From Bacteroidales bacterium UBA5235 (lineage in GTDB: Bacteria; Bacteroidota; Bacteroidia; Bacteroidales; VadinHA17), in NCBI GenBank assembly GCA_002409145.1, contig DHUL01000089.1, positions 1-6,929 on the forward strand: a stretch of DNA of 6,929 bases, given 5' to 3'. Positions 1 to 4,772 of this stretch are shown here, piece after piece (positions within the stretch are counted from its first letter, which is position 1; every line of letters starts with the position of its first letter). Below the pieces are notes generated by a model. It searched no databases and had not been told where the DNA came from. It saw nothing but the letters and a program-made list of their open reading frames with translations. The position numbers and the translations under genes are program-made.

Positions 1-122
1 AGCCAGTTGGCAGACATGACGATGGATACCACGGAGAGAAGCCAGACAGATAAGGGCATCAGGAAGGCAGCCAACAGGAGGCAGATCAGATGTACGGTCT
101 GGTGGGTGTTTCTGCTGCACAT
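1..122 (-). CDS. N-terminus of a membrane protein, possibly O-antigen ligase/polymerase-like (partial)
   Basis: Read on the minus strand from an ATG at 122-120, this frame stays open for 40 codons to the window edge, so the gene continues to the left. The peptide begins MCSRNTHQTVHLICLLLAAF and is a short polar start followed by two closely spaced hydrophobic stretches (about residues 10-22 and 24-37) that end in ANWL. A short cytoplasmic N-terminus, helices with an LP/MPLS turn, and an N-W-L ending resemble the start of Bacteroidota O-antigen ligase/Wzy-type polytopic proteins. That likeness is from memory of the family and rests on only 40 residues. The gene diverges from rplM and shares its upstream region. 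No Shine-Dalgarno motif precedes the ATG, as usual in this phylum. It could be any polytopic membrane protein. The competing plus-strand frame over the same bases has no family resemblance. Confidence 0.5.
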   Translation of the reverse strand, partial: MCSRNTHQTVHLICLLLAAFLMPLSVWLLSVVSIVMSANW

Positions 123-138
123 GCGGATATTAAAGAAA

Positions 139-170
139 TTAAAAGTACAACATATTGCTCGAAATAAAAA
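139..170 (-). promoter_or_regulatory. Candidate leftward promoter of the divergent membrane-protein gene
   Basis: On the minus strand TACTTTTA (147-140) matches the Bacteroidota -7 element TAnnTTTG in all but the last base. A TTT lies at 170-168, in the position where TTG would be expected, about 20 bp upstream. Transcription would start near 132, giving a leader of roughly 10 nt. The site mirrors the rightward rplM promoter through the inverted repeat. It is weaker than the rplM promoter by consensus. Confidence 0.35.
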
Positions 171-179
171 TATGTTGTA
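146..179. repeat. 11-bp perfect inverted repeat across the divergent promoters
   Basis: TACAACATATT at 146-156 is the exact reverse complement of AATATGTTGTA at 169-179, separated by a 12-bp spacer (157-168). The arms hold the TT of the rplM -33 element and the TA of its -7 element, plus the mirror-image bases of the leftward promoter. It could be an operator for a dimeric regulator or simply the consequence of a symmetrical bidirectional promoter. The sequence alone does not decide. Confidence 0.7.
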
Positions 180-186
180 TTTTTGC
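155..186 (+). promoter_or_regulatory. Promoter of the rplM-rpsI-rpsB-tsf operon
   Basis: TTG at 155-157 and TATTTTTGC at 178-186 match the Bacteroidota primary-sigma consensus (-33 TTG, -7 TAnnTTTGY) with a 20-bp spacer. Transcription would start around 191-193, leaving a leader of about 55 nt before the rplM GTG. This is the best promoter match in the window. Confidence 0.7.
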
Positions 187-187
187 A

Positions 188-208
188 GACCCCAAAATTG
201 GGGTTTTT
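188..208 (+). promoter_or_regulatory. Hairpin at the 5' end of the rplM leader
   Basis: ACCCC (189-193) pairs with GGGGT (200-204) around the loop AAAATT and is followed by a T-run (204-208). It lies at the predicted transcription start. It could protect the mRNA 5' end, or act as a very early attenuator because the stem plus T-run resembles a weak intrinsic terminator. It is unlikely to end an upstream plus-strand gene, because no such gene is seen to its left. Confidence 0.45.
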
Positions 209-247
209 ATTTTAAAAAATCATTAATTAACAAAACCTTAGTACAAA

Positions 248-703
248 GTGAACACCTTAAGCTACAAGACAGTTTCAGCCAATAAGGCGACTGTTGAGAA
301 AGAGTGGGTACTTGTAGATGCGGAAGGTCAGACACTCGGGCGTCTGGCATCTGTTGTTGCCCTGATGCTGAGGGGGAAGCACAAGACAAGCTTCACACCT
401 CATGTTGACTGTGGTGATAACGTAATTGTTATCAATGCAGAAAAAGTTGCGCTGACGGGAGCAAAGATGACTGACAAGGAGTACATCAGGCACACGGGTT
501 ATCCCGGAGGCCAGAGGATTGTCAAGGCTGATGTGCTGATGAAGAAGAATCCTACACGGCTTATTGAATATGCCGTCAAGGGAATGCTTCCGAAAAACAG
601 TCTGGGCGCCGCCATCTTCAAGAACCTTTATGTGTATGAAGGCCCCGAACACAAACACGAGGCTCAGAAACCCAAATCAATTGATTTAAAAACCATTAAG
701 TAA
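248..703 (+). CDS. rplM: 50S ribosomal protein L13
   Basis: L13 is an early-assembly protein of the large ribosomal subunit that binds 23S rRNA. The 151-aa product is full length for Bacteroidota L13. Visible family signatures are GQTLGRLAS (27-35), HVDCGDNVIVIN (52-63), HTGYPGG (82-88), AVKGMLPKNSLG (109-120) and GPEHKHEAQKP (132-142). The start is a GTG. An in-frame TAG lies at 239-241, only two codons upstream, and the next internal Met is at residue 40. The GTG product begins NTLSYKT after the initiator, exactly like family members, so this start is firm. It has no Shine-Dalgarno motif. It is the first gene of the operon and lies 5 bp before rpsI, so the two are almost certainly cotranscribed and translationally linked. 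Its leader could host autoregulation, which is known for L13 operons in other bacteria but not shown here. Confidence 0.97.
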   Translation: MNTLSYKTVSANKATVEKEWVLVDAEGQTLGRLASVVALMLRGKHKTSFTPHVDCGDNVIVINAEKVALTGAKMTDKEYIRHTGYPGGQRIVKADVLMKKNPTRLIEYAVKGMLPKNSLGAAIFKNLYVYEGPEHKHEAQKPKSIDLKTIK

Positions 704-708
704 GAAAC

Positions 709-1095
709 ATGGAAGTTATCAACGCTATCGGAAGAAGGAAAGCGGCTGTCGCAAGAGTATATCTCAACGACGGAAAAGGACAGATCATGATCAATGACAG
801 GGAGTACAAGCAGTATTTCCCTAATGAGATCCTGCAGTATGTGGTCCTCCAGCCCCTTAACCTTCTTAATGTTGCCGACAAATTTGACATCACAGTCACC
901 CTTGACGGCGGTGGATCAAAAGGTCAGGCAGAGGCGGTTCGTCTTGGGATTTCCAGGGCTCTGATCAAGGTTGATCCGGAGTTCAAGTCGAAGCTTAAGG
1001 CTGAAGGTTTCACCACGCGTGATCCGCGCGAGGTTGAAAGAAAGAAGCCCGGCAGACCCAAGGCCCGTAAGAGATTCCAGTTCAGCAAGCGTTAG
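709..1095 (+). CDS. rpsI: 30S ribosomal protein S9
   Basis: S9 is a small-subunit head protein whose basic C-terminal tail reaches the P site and contacts tRNA. The 128-aa product matches the usual bacterial length. It carries the N-terminal GRRKAAVARV motif (8-17), the central GGGSKGQAEAVRLGISRAL core (67-85), the TRDPREVERKK segment (103-113) and the terminal QFSKR, with the final Arg that contacts P-site tRNA in known ribosomes. The ATG follows the rplM stop by 5 bp, the standard rplM-rpsI pairing. A 115-nt gap follows before rpsB, with no terminator-like T-run, so read-through into rpsB is expected. Confidence 0.97.
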   Translation: MEVINAIGRRKAAVARVYLNDGKGQIMINDREYKQYFPNEILQYVVLQPLNLLNVADKFDITVTLDGGGSKGQAEAVRLGISRALIKVDPEFKSKLKAEGFTTRDPREVERKKPGRPKARKRFQFSKR

Positions 1096-1115
1096 GAGTT
1101 CAACAGCAATTATTA

Positions 1116-1193
1116 TAGATGCAGGTTTAGTATCTAAATTGCATTGACTTCCCGCCAGGAACTACTCTGCAATTGACTTCACAGAACGTAAAC
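1116..1193 (+). promoter_or_regulatory. Candidate structured leader of rpsB (two abutting hairpins)
   Basis: Hairpin 1 pairs TAGATGC (1116-1122) with GTATCTA (1130-1136) around the 7-nt loop AGGTTTA; one pair is G-U. Hairpin 2 pairs AATTGCA (1137-1143) with TGCAATT (1168-1174) around a 24-nt loop and begins at the next base, so the helices could stack. Loop bases GTTTA (1125-1129) are complementary to TAAAC (1189-1193), a possible pseudoknot 17 nt before the rpsB ATG. No T-run follows either stem, so this is not a terminator. Autoregulation by S2 at such leaders is known in other bacteria; here it is an inference. Confidence 0.35.
1141..1180 (+). repeat. Imperfect direct repeat GCA(A)TTGACTTC in the rpsI-rpsB gap
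   Basis: GCATTGACTTC at 1141-1151 recurs as GCAATTGACTTC at 1169-1180, differing by one inserted A. One copy overlaps each arm of hairpin 2. TTGAC resembles an E. coli-type -35 box, but no matching -10 is visible and this phylum uses a different consensus. The repeat may be a duplicated protein-binding site or a chance slippage duplication. Confidence 0.5.
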
Positions 1194-1210
1194 TTAACAA
1201 CACAATCAAA

Positions 1211-2083
1211 ATGTCAAGAACCAATTTCAAAGAATTACTGGATGCCGGTGTACACTTCGGGCACCTTAAAAGAAAATGGAACCCGGCAATGGCTCCCTAT
1301 ATATTCATGGAGCGCAACGGCATTCACATCATTGACCTTGAAAAAACAACGATCAAGATAGACGAGGCTGCATCAGCACTTAAGCAGATAGCCAAGTCAG
1401 GCCGCAAGGTTCTCTTCGTGGCAACCAAAAAGCAGGCGAAGGATATCGTCGCTGAAAAGGTAGGATCGGTTAATATGCCATATGTGACCGAAAGATGGCC
1501 GGGTGGAATGCTCACCAACTTCCCCACCATCCGCAAGGCGGTCAAAAAGATGGGCTCAATAGACAAAATGGCAACAGACGGCACCTTTGACAACCTCTCC
1601 AAGAGGGAAAAGCTGCAGATCACACGCCAGAGAGCCAAACTTGAAAAGAACCTCGGTTCTATAGCCGACATGACAAGGCAGCCTTCCGCACTCTTCGTGA
1701 TTGACGTGTCCAAGGAACATATCGCCGTTCATGAGGCAAAAAGACTCGGTATACCCGTGTTTGCAATGGTTGACACCAATTCTGACCCGTCAGATATTGA
1801 TTTCGTAATCCCTGCAAATGATGACGCCGCCAAGTCAATCTCGCTGGTGGTTGACGTCATGTGCCAGGCTATCGCTGAAGGACTCAACGAGCGCAAGGCA
1901 GAGAAGGACAAGGACAGCTCACAGGCTGACAGGGAAGAGATGCCGGAAGGCTCACGCAAAGGTAAATTCAGGGCCGCTGACTACGAAGAGGAGAAACCCG
2001 TTATGAAGAGTGACGACGCAGTGGAGGCTTCAGTTGAAAAACCCGAAGAGGAAGCCGAAGAGAGCACTGAAGAGGAAGAATAG
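1211..2083 (+). CDS. rpsB: 30S ribosomal protein S2 with acidic C-terminal extension
   Basis: S2 binds the 30S subunit late in assembly, near the head-body junction and S1. The 290-aa product begins MSRTNFKELLDAG. Family signatures are FGHLKRKWNPAMAPYIF (16-32), IDLEKT (41-46), ATKKQAK (71-77), RWPGGMLTNF (95-104), LGIPVFAMVDTNSDP (179-193) and PANDDA (201-206). The conserved fold ends near residue 230. Residues 232-290 form a charged, low-complexity tail, very rich in Glu towards the end. Bacteroidota S2 proteins often carry charged tails. This one is strongly acidic, which is unusual for an RNA-binding ribosomal protein. It follows rpsI in the same operon after a structured gap and precedes tsf by 30 bp, the classic rpsB-tsf pair. 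The ATG has no Shine-Dalgarno motif and is fixed by homology. Confidence 0.97.
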   Translation: MSRTNFKELLDAGVHFGHLKRKWNPAMAPYIFMERNGIHIIDLEKTTIKIDEAASALKQIAKSGRKVLFVATKKQAKDIVAEKVGSVNMPYVTERWPGGMLTNFPTIRKAVKKMGSIDKMATDGTFDNLSKREKLQITRQRAKLEKNLGSIADMTRQPSALFVIDVSKEHIAVHEAKRLGIPVFAMVDTNSDPSDIDFVIPANDDAAKSISLVVDVMCQAIAEGLNERKAEKDKDSSQADREEMPEGSRKGKFRAADYEEEKPVMKSDDAVEASVEKPEEEAEESTEEEE

Positions 2084-2113
2084 TCAAATCAACCATTTAA
2101 CAGATTTAACAAG

Positions 2114-2944
2114 ATGTCAAATATTAGCGCTGCCGATGTCGCCAAACTGAGAAGAATGACTGGCGCCGGCATGATGGACTGCAAGAAAGCCCTTGAAGAG
2201 GCAGCAGGAGATTTTGAAAAAGCACAGGAACTGATACGCAAAAGGGGTCAGGCTATCGCCAACAAACGCGCTGACCGCGAAGCCACCGAAGGCGTTGTTC
2301 TGGCTAAAACAACAGCTGACGGCAAAACCGGAATGATGATCTCACTGAACTGCGAGACTGATTTCGTTGCCAAAAATGCTGATTTTATTGCACTCGGATA
2401 CCAGATACTTGACGGTGCCCTCAAATCAGCCCCGGCTGACCTTGAGGCATTGAAAAATTCTCTCATCGACGGCAAAAAGGTCAGTGACATCGTGCTTGAA
2501 AAAAGCGGTATCACCGGTGAAAAATTCGAGCTTACATTCTTCGGCAACATTAATGCTGCAGCCGTACAGGCATATGTCCACCCGGGAAACAAGCTTGCCT
2601 CACTGGTGGGCTTCAGCAAGGCAGGCCTCGATGTTCAGGTCTACAAGGATGTTGCCATGCAGGTTGCAGCAATGAACCCTGTTTCAGTGGATAAGGATGA
2701 CGTTCCTGAGAAGATTCTTGCCCAGGAGCTTGACATCGCCAGGGAACAGGCACGCCGCGAAGGCAAACCGGAAGAGATGCTTGAAAAGATTGCCCAGGGT
2801 AAACTGAACAAGTTCTTCAAGGAGAGTACTCTTATGAACCAGGAATTCATAAAGGACAGCAAGCTCAGCATAAGGCAGTACCTCGAAAGCCATGACAAGA
2901 GCCTCAAGGCAACCGGCTTCGTTCGCTATACACTTAATGTCTGA
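2114..2944 (+). CDS. tsf: Translation elongation factor Ts
   Basis: EF-Ts is the cytoplasmic guanine-nucleotide exchange factor that releases GDP from EF-Tu. The 276-aa product shows an N-terminal UBA-like domain with LRRMTGAGMMDCKKAL (12-27), followed by the TDFVAKN signature (82-88) whose Asp-Phe inserts near the EF-Tu nucleotide site in known structures. The two-subdomain core includes YVHPGNKLASLVGF (154-167) and AMQVAAMNP (181-189). The C-terminal part has a helical GKLNKFFKE segment (229-237). The length suits the shorter EF-Ts type; some Bacteroides versions are longer. It lies 30 bp after rpsB with no terminator between them, so the two are cotranscribed, and a terminator 25 bp after the stop closes the operon. 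Confidence 0.97.
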   Translation: MSNISAADVAKLRRMTGAGMMDCKKALEEAAGDFEKAQELIRKRGQAIANKRADREATEGVVLAKTTADGKTGMMISLNCETDFVAKNADFIALGYQILDGALKSAPADLEALKNSLIDGKKVSDIVLEKSGITGEKFELTFFGNINAAAVQAYVHPGNKLASLVGFSKAGLDVQVYKDVAMQVAAMNPVSVDKDDVPEKILAQELDIAREQARREGKPEEMLEKIAQGKLNKFFKESTLMNQEFIKDSKLSIRQYLESHDKSLKATGFVRYTLNV

Positions 2945-2968
2945 CCGGCAGCTGACTGAAATAAACGG

Positions 2969-3001
2969 AACGACGCCCTGACGGACGCCGTTTTCTTTTT
3001 T
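2969..3001 (+). terminator. Factor-independent terminator after tsf
   Basis: AACGACGCCC (2969-2978) pairs with GGACGCCGTT (2983-2992) around the loop TGAC, giving eight pairs and two internal mismatches. It is followed by TTCTTTTTT (2993-3001). An alternative register pairs an outer AACGG with CCGTT. It ends the rplM-rpsI-rpsB-tsf transcript. Confidence 0.75.
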
Positions 3002-3012
3002 AACCATCAGGC

Positions 3013-3043
3013 TTGAATGAATTTTTCCGGTGGTGTAATATTT
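3013..3043 (+). promoter_or_regulatory. Weak candidate promoter for the DUF2892-type gene
   Basis: TTG at 3013-3015 is spaced 20 bp from TAATATTT at 3036-3043, which matches TAnnTTTG with two mismatches. A second partial match, TAATTTAG (3050-3057), lacks a spaced TTG. A promoter is expected somewhere here because the gene is bounded by terminators on both sides, but the exact site is uncertain. Confidence 0.3.
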
Positions 3044-3080
3044 TATTATTAATTTAGTCTCAATAAACTGTTAATGACTT

Positions 3081-3281
3081 ATGAAAAAGAACATCGGTAA
3101 AACAGACATGACTGTCAGACTGGTTCTGGCCGCACTGCTCGTAATCCTCTATTTCTTTGTAGGTAAGATCACCGGGCTGATTTTCATTATTCTTGCAATT
3201 ATCCTGGCTGTTACAGCATTGACCCGTACCTGCCCGATTTGGTATATTTTCAGGACGGACACCCTGGACAAGAAGGAGTAA
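3081..3281 (+). CDS. Small two-helix membrane protein, DUF2892/YgaP-TM type
   Basis: This 66-aa protein starts MKKNIGKTDMTVRLVLAALL. It has a short basic N-terminus with the family-like NIGKTDMTVRL pattern (4-14), and two predicted transmembrane helices at about residues 13-27 and 30-48. These are followed by a cysteine-proline motif RTCPIWYIF (49-57) and a charged tail. This arrangement fits the DUF2892 / YgaP transmembrane family, found alone or fused to rhodanese domains. No rhodanese is present here. The family's molecular role is unclear; it is thought to act in the inner membrane. The gene stands alone between the tsf terminator and its own strong terminator, so it is probably monocistronic. 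Its position between two translation operons does not itself indicate function. Confidence 0.85.
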   Translation: MKKNIGKTDMTVRLVLAALLVILYFFVGKITGLIFIILAIILAVTALTRTCPIWYIFRTDTLDKKE

Positions 3282-3306
3282 AGGTTCTCCTGCATTACAA
3301 ACATAC

Positions 3307-3340
3307 AGCGGCGTATCCCCCGGAGCGCCGCTTTGTTTTT
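3307..3340 (+). terminator. Terminator after the DUF2892-type gene
   Basis: AGCGGCG (3307-3313) and CGCCGCT (3326-3332) form a perfect 7-bp GC-rich stem around a 12-nt loop. The stem is followed by TTGTTTTT (3333-3340). Confidence 0.85.
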
Positions 3341-3374
3341 ATTGCCTCTGCTATCTTCCGGGCACATTTTTTGC

Positions 3375-3383
3375 TAATTTCGT
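3375..3383 (+). promoter_or_regulatory. Candidate -7 element of the pyrH promoter
   Basis: TAATTTCGT matches TAnnTTTGY with one mismatch. It lies 25 bp before the pyrH ATG and downstream of the preceding terminator, where a promoter is required. No TTG is found at the usual 19-20 bp spacing, so the -33 element is poor or the site is shifted. Confidence 0.4.
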
Positions 3384-3408
3384 TTCCGTCATTAAAAAGA
3401 ATATTGTA

Positions 3409-4116
3409 ATGAAGTACAAACGAATACTTCTGAAACTCAGCGGTGAATCCGCAGGCGGCCCTGATGGTACCGGGCTGGATGCTGAAGTGCTTACCAGCTA
3501 CGCAAAGCAGATAAAGGATGTAGTTGATGCAGGATGCCAGGTAGCCATAGTAATCGGTGGCGGAAACATCTTTCGCGGACTGGGAAGCACCGGCGAAGGC
3601 TATGACCGCGTCAAAGGTGACCAGATGGGGATGCTTGCCACAGTGATCAACAGCCTCGCCCTGGAGAGCTTCCTGTCAAGGGCCGGATGTAACGCAAAAG
3701 TATTCACCTCTATACGCATGGAGCCGGTGGGTGAGTTCTATAACAGGGACAGGGCTTCAGCGGCACTTGACTGCGGCTGTGTGGCCATCCTGGCCGGAGG
3801 TACTGGCAACCCCTTCTTCACCACTGACACGGCAGCTGCCCTGCGTGCCGTGGAGCTGAACTGCGACGTACTCCTCAAAGGCACCAGGGTTGACGGCGTC
3901 TATACTGCTGACCCGGAAAAGGATCACTCAGCAGTGAAATATGATTCTCTCACCTTCGGTGAAGCCATTGACAAAAAGCTCAGGGTAATGGACCAGACAG
4001 CTTTCGCAATGTGCAGCGAGAACGGCATGCCGCTGATTGTGTTCGATATGAACCGGGAGGGTAACCTGAGGGCTGTGGCAGAGGGTAAGAGGTGCGGAAC
4101 CGTCATTACTCTCTGA
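3409..4116 (+). CDS. pyrH: UMP kinase
   Basis: PyrH phosphorylates UMP to UDP with ATP in the cytoplasm, supplying pyrimidine nucleotides for RNA, DNA and sugar-nucleotide synthesis. Known bacterial enzymes are hexamers regulated by UTP and GTP. The 235-aa product is full length for the amino-acid-kinase fold. Visible motifs are the N-terminal LKLSGES (8-14), the glycine-rich GGGNIFRG (50-57), VKGDQMGMLATVINSLAL (68-85), the UMP/phosphate-binding GTGNPFFTTDTAA (starting near 130) and GTRVDGVYTADPEKD. A KVMD-like RVMDQTAFAMC segment and the closing IVFDMN complete the enzyme. The start is fixed by the MKYKRILLKLSGE pattern. It is followed 44 bp later by frr, a pairing conserved in very many bacteria, and no terminator separates the two. 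Confidence 0.97.
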   Translation: MKYKRILLKLSGESAGGPDGTGLDAEVLTSYAKQIKDVVDAGCQVAIVIGGGNIFRGLGSTGEGYDRVKGDQMGMLATVINSLALESFLSRAGCNAKVFTSIRMEPVGEFYNRDRASAALDCGCVAILAGGTGNPFFTTDTAAALRAVELNCDVLLKGTRVDGVYTADPEKDHSAVKYDSLTFGEAIDKKLRVMDQTAFAMCSENGMPLIVFDMNREGNLRAVAEGKRCGTVITL

Positions 4117-4136
4117 AAAGTTTTTTCTACATTTGT
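4106..4136 (+). promoter_or_regulatory. Candidate frr-specific promoter overlapping the pyrH 3' end
   Basis: TACATTTGT (4128-4136) is a perfect match to the -7 consensus TAnnTTTGY. A TTA at 4106-4108, one base off TTG, lies 19 bp upstream inside the last codons of pyrH. Transcription would start near 4141, leaving about 20 nt before the frr ATG. Confidence 0.5.
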
Positions 4137-4160
4137 TTCCACCAGAATAAAAACAACAAT

Positions 4161-4724
4161 ATGACTGAAGAACTGGAACTGATCAGAGACGAAGCCGAAG
4201 ATAAGATGGAAAAGGCTATCAGGCACCTCGAGTACGAACTCTCCCACCTTCGTGCCGGGAGAGCCAACCCGCTGCTGCTTGACGGCATAAATGTAGATTA
4301 TTACGGTACCTTGACCCCGCTGGCACAGGTGTCAAATATAAACACCCCTGACGCCAAGAGCATACTCATCCAGCCGTGGGAAAAGAACATGCTCGGTGTG
4401 ATCGAAAAAGCCATTCTTGCAGCCAATATCGGCATGACCCCCATGAACAATGGTGAAGTCATCCGTATAAACGTACCTCCCCTGACGGAAGAGAGGCGAC
4501 ATCAGCTTGTGAAGCAGGTGAAACAGGAGGGTGAGACCGCTAAGATAAGCATCCGCACAGGCCGCAAATGGTTCCTTGACGAACTTAAAACACTCCTGAA
4601 GGAAGGTCTTCCGGAAGACGAGGAGAAAACCGGCGACAGGCTCATCCAGGAGCTGACTGACAAACACATAGCCAGAGTCGACAAGATAATGGAAGTCAAG
4701 GAAAAAGAGATACTGACGGTATAA
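4161..4724 (+). CDS. frr: Ribosome recycling factor
   Basis: RRF works with EF-G in the cytoplasm to split post-termination ribosomes. The 187-aa product from the ATG at 4161 matches the family length of about 185 aa. An in-frame ATG at 4092 would add 23 unrelated residues and overlap pyrH, so it was rejected. Motifs seen are the helical domain I start with LRAGRANPLLLDGI (30-43), VDYYGTLTPL (45-54), NTPDAKSILIQPW (61-73), the hinge to domain II, and VPPLTEERRHQLVKQ (105-119). The C-terminal helices end in KEKEILTV. The normally conserved R-N-x-R-R-D signature reads R-T-G-R-K-W (132-137). The Arg residues equivalent to E. coli R129 and R132 are kept, but the Asn and Asp are lost. The reading frame is intact through this region. 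It is probably cotranscribed with pyrH and may also have its own promoter. Confidence 0.96.
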   Translation: MTEELELIRDEAEDKMEKAIRHLEYELSHLRAGRANPLLLDGINVDYYGTLTPLAQVSNINTPDAKSILIQPWEKNMLGVIEKAILAANIGMTPMNNGEVIRINVPPLTEERRHQLVKQVKQEGETAKISIRTGRKWFLDELKTLLKEGLPEDEEKTGDRLIQELTDKHIARVDKIMEVKEKEILTV

Positions 4725-4750
4725 AAAAAAGGGGGCTGACCCCTTTTTTT
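4724..4750. terminator. Bidirectional terminator between frr and the acylase gene
   Basis: AAAAAAAGGGG (4724-4734) pairs with CCCCTTTTTTT (4740-4750) around the 5-nt loop GCTGA. The stem is flanked by A on one side and T on the other, so each strand shows a GC stem followed by a U-tract. It directly abuts the frr stop codon, overlapping its last base, and lies 23 bp beyond the convergent acylase stop, so it can serve both transcripts. Confidence 0.9.
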
Positions 4751-4772
4751 ATTCAATTCCTGTGCCGGCAGG

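Noticed and set aside
7..285. Plus-strand 92-codon frame at the left edge
   Set aside because: It crosses the promoter, the hairpin and the rplM start, has no recognisable family pattern, and lies opposite a more convincing minus-strand membrane-protein start.
1116..1136. Hairpin after rpsI as an intrinsic terminator
   Set aside because: No T-run follows the stem, and rpsI, rpsB and tsf are commonly cotranscribed.
1144..1148. TTGAC as an E. coli-type -35 box of an rpsB promoter
   Set aside because: No TATAAT-like -10 at 16-18 bp spacing and no TAnnTTTG element is seen; the phylum uses a different consensus.
2684..3007. 107-codon minus-strand frame opposite tsf and its terminator
   Set aside because: It runs through the tsf terminator hairpin and the conserved EF-Ts coding region; it is a shadow frame.
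4092..4160. Upstream ATG extending frr by 23 codons
   Set aside because: It overlaps the pyrH 3' end, adds residues unlike any RRF N-terminus, and exceeds the family length; the ATG at 4161 fits.
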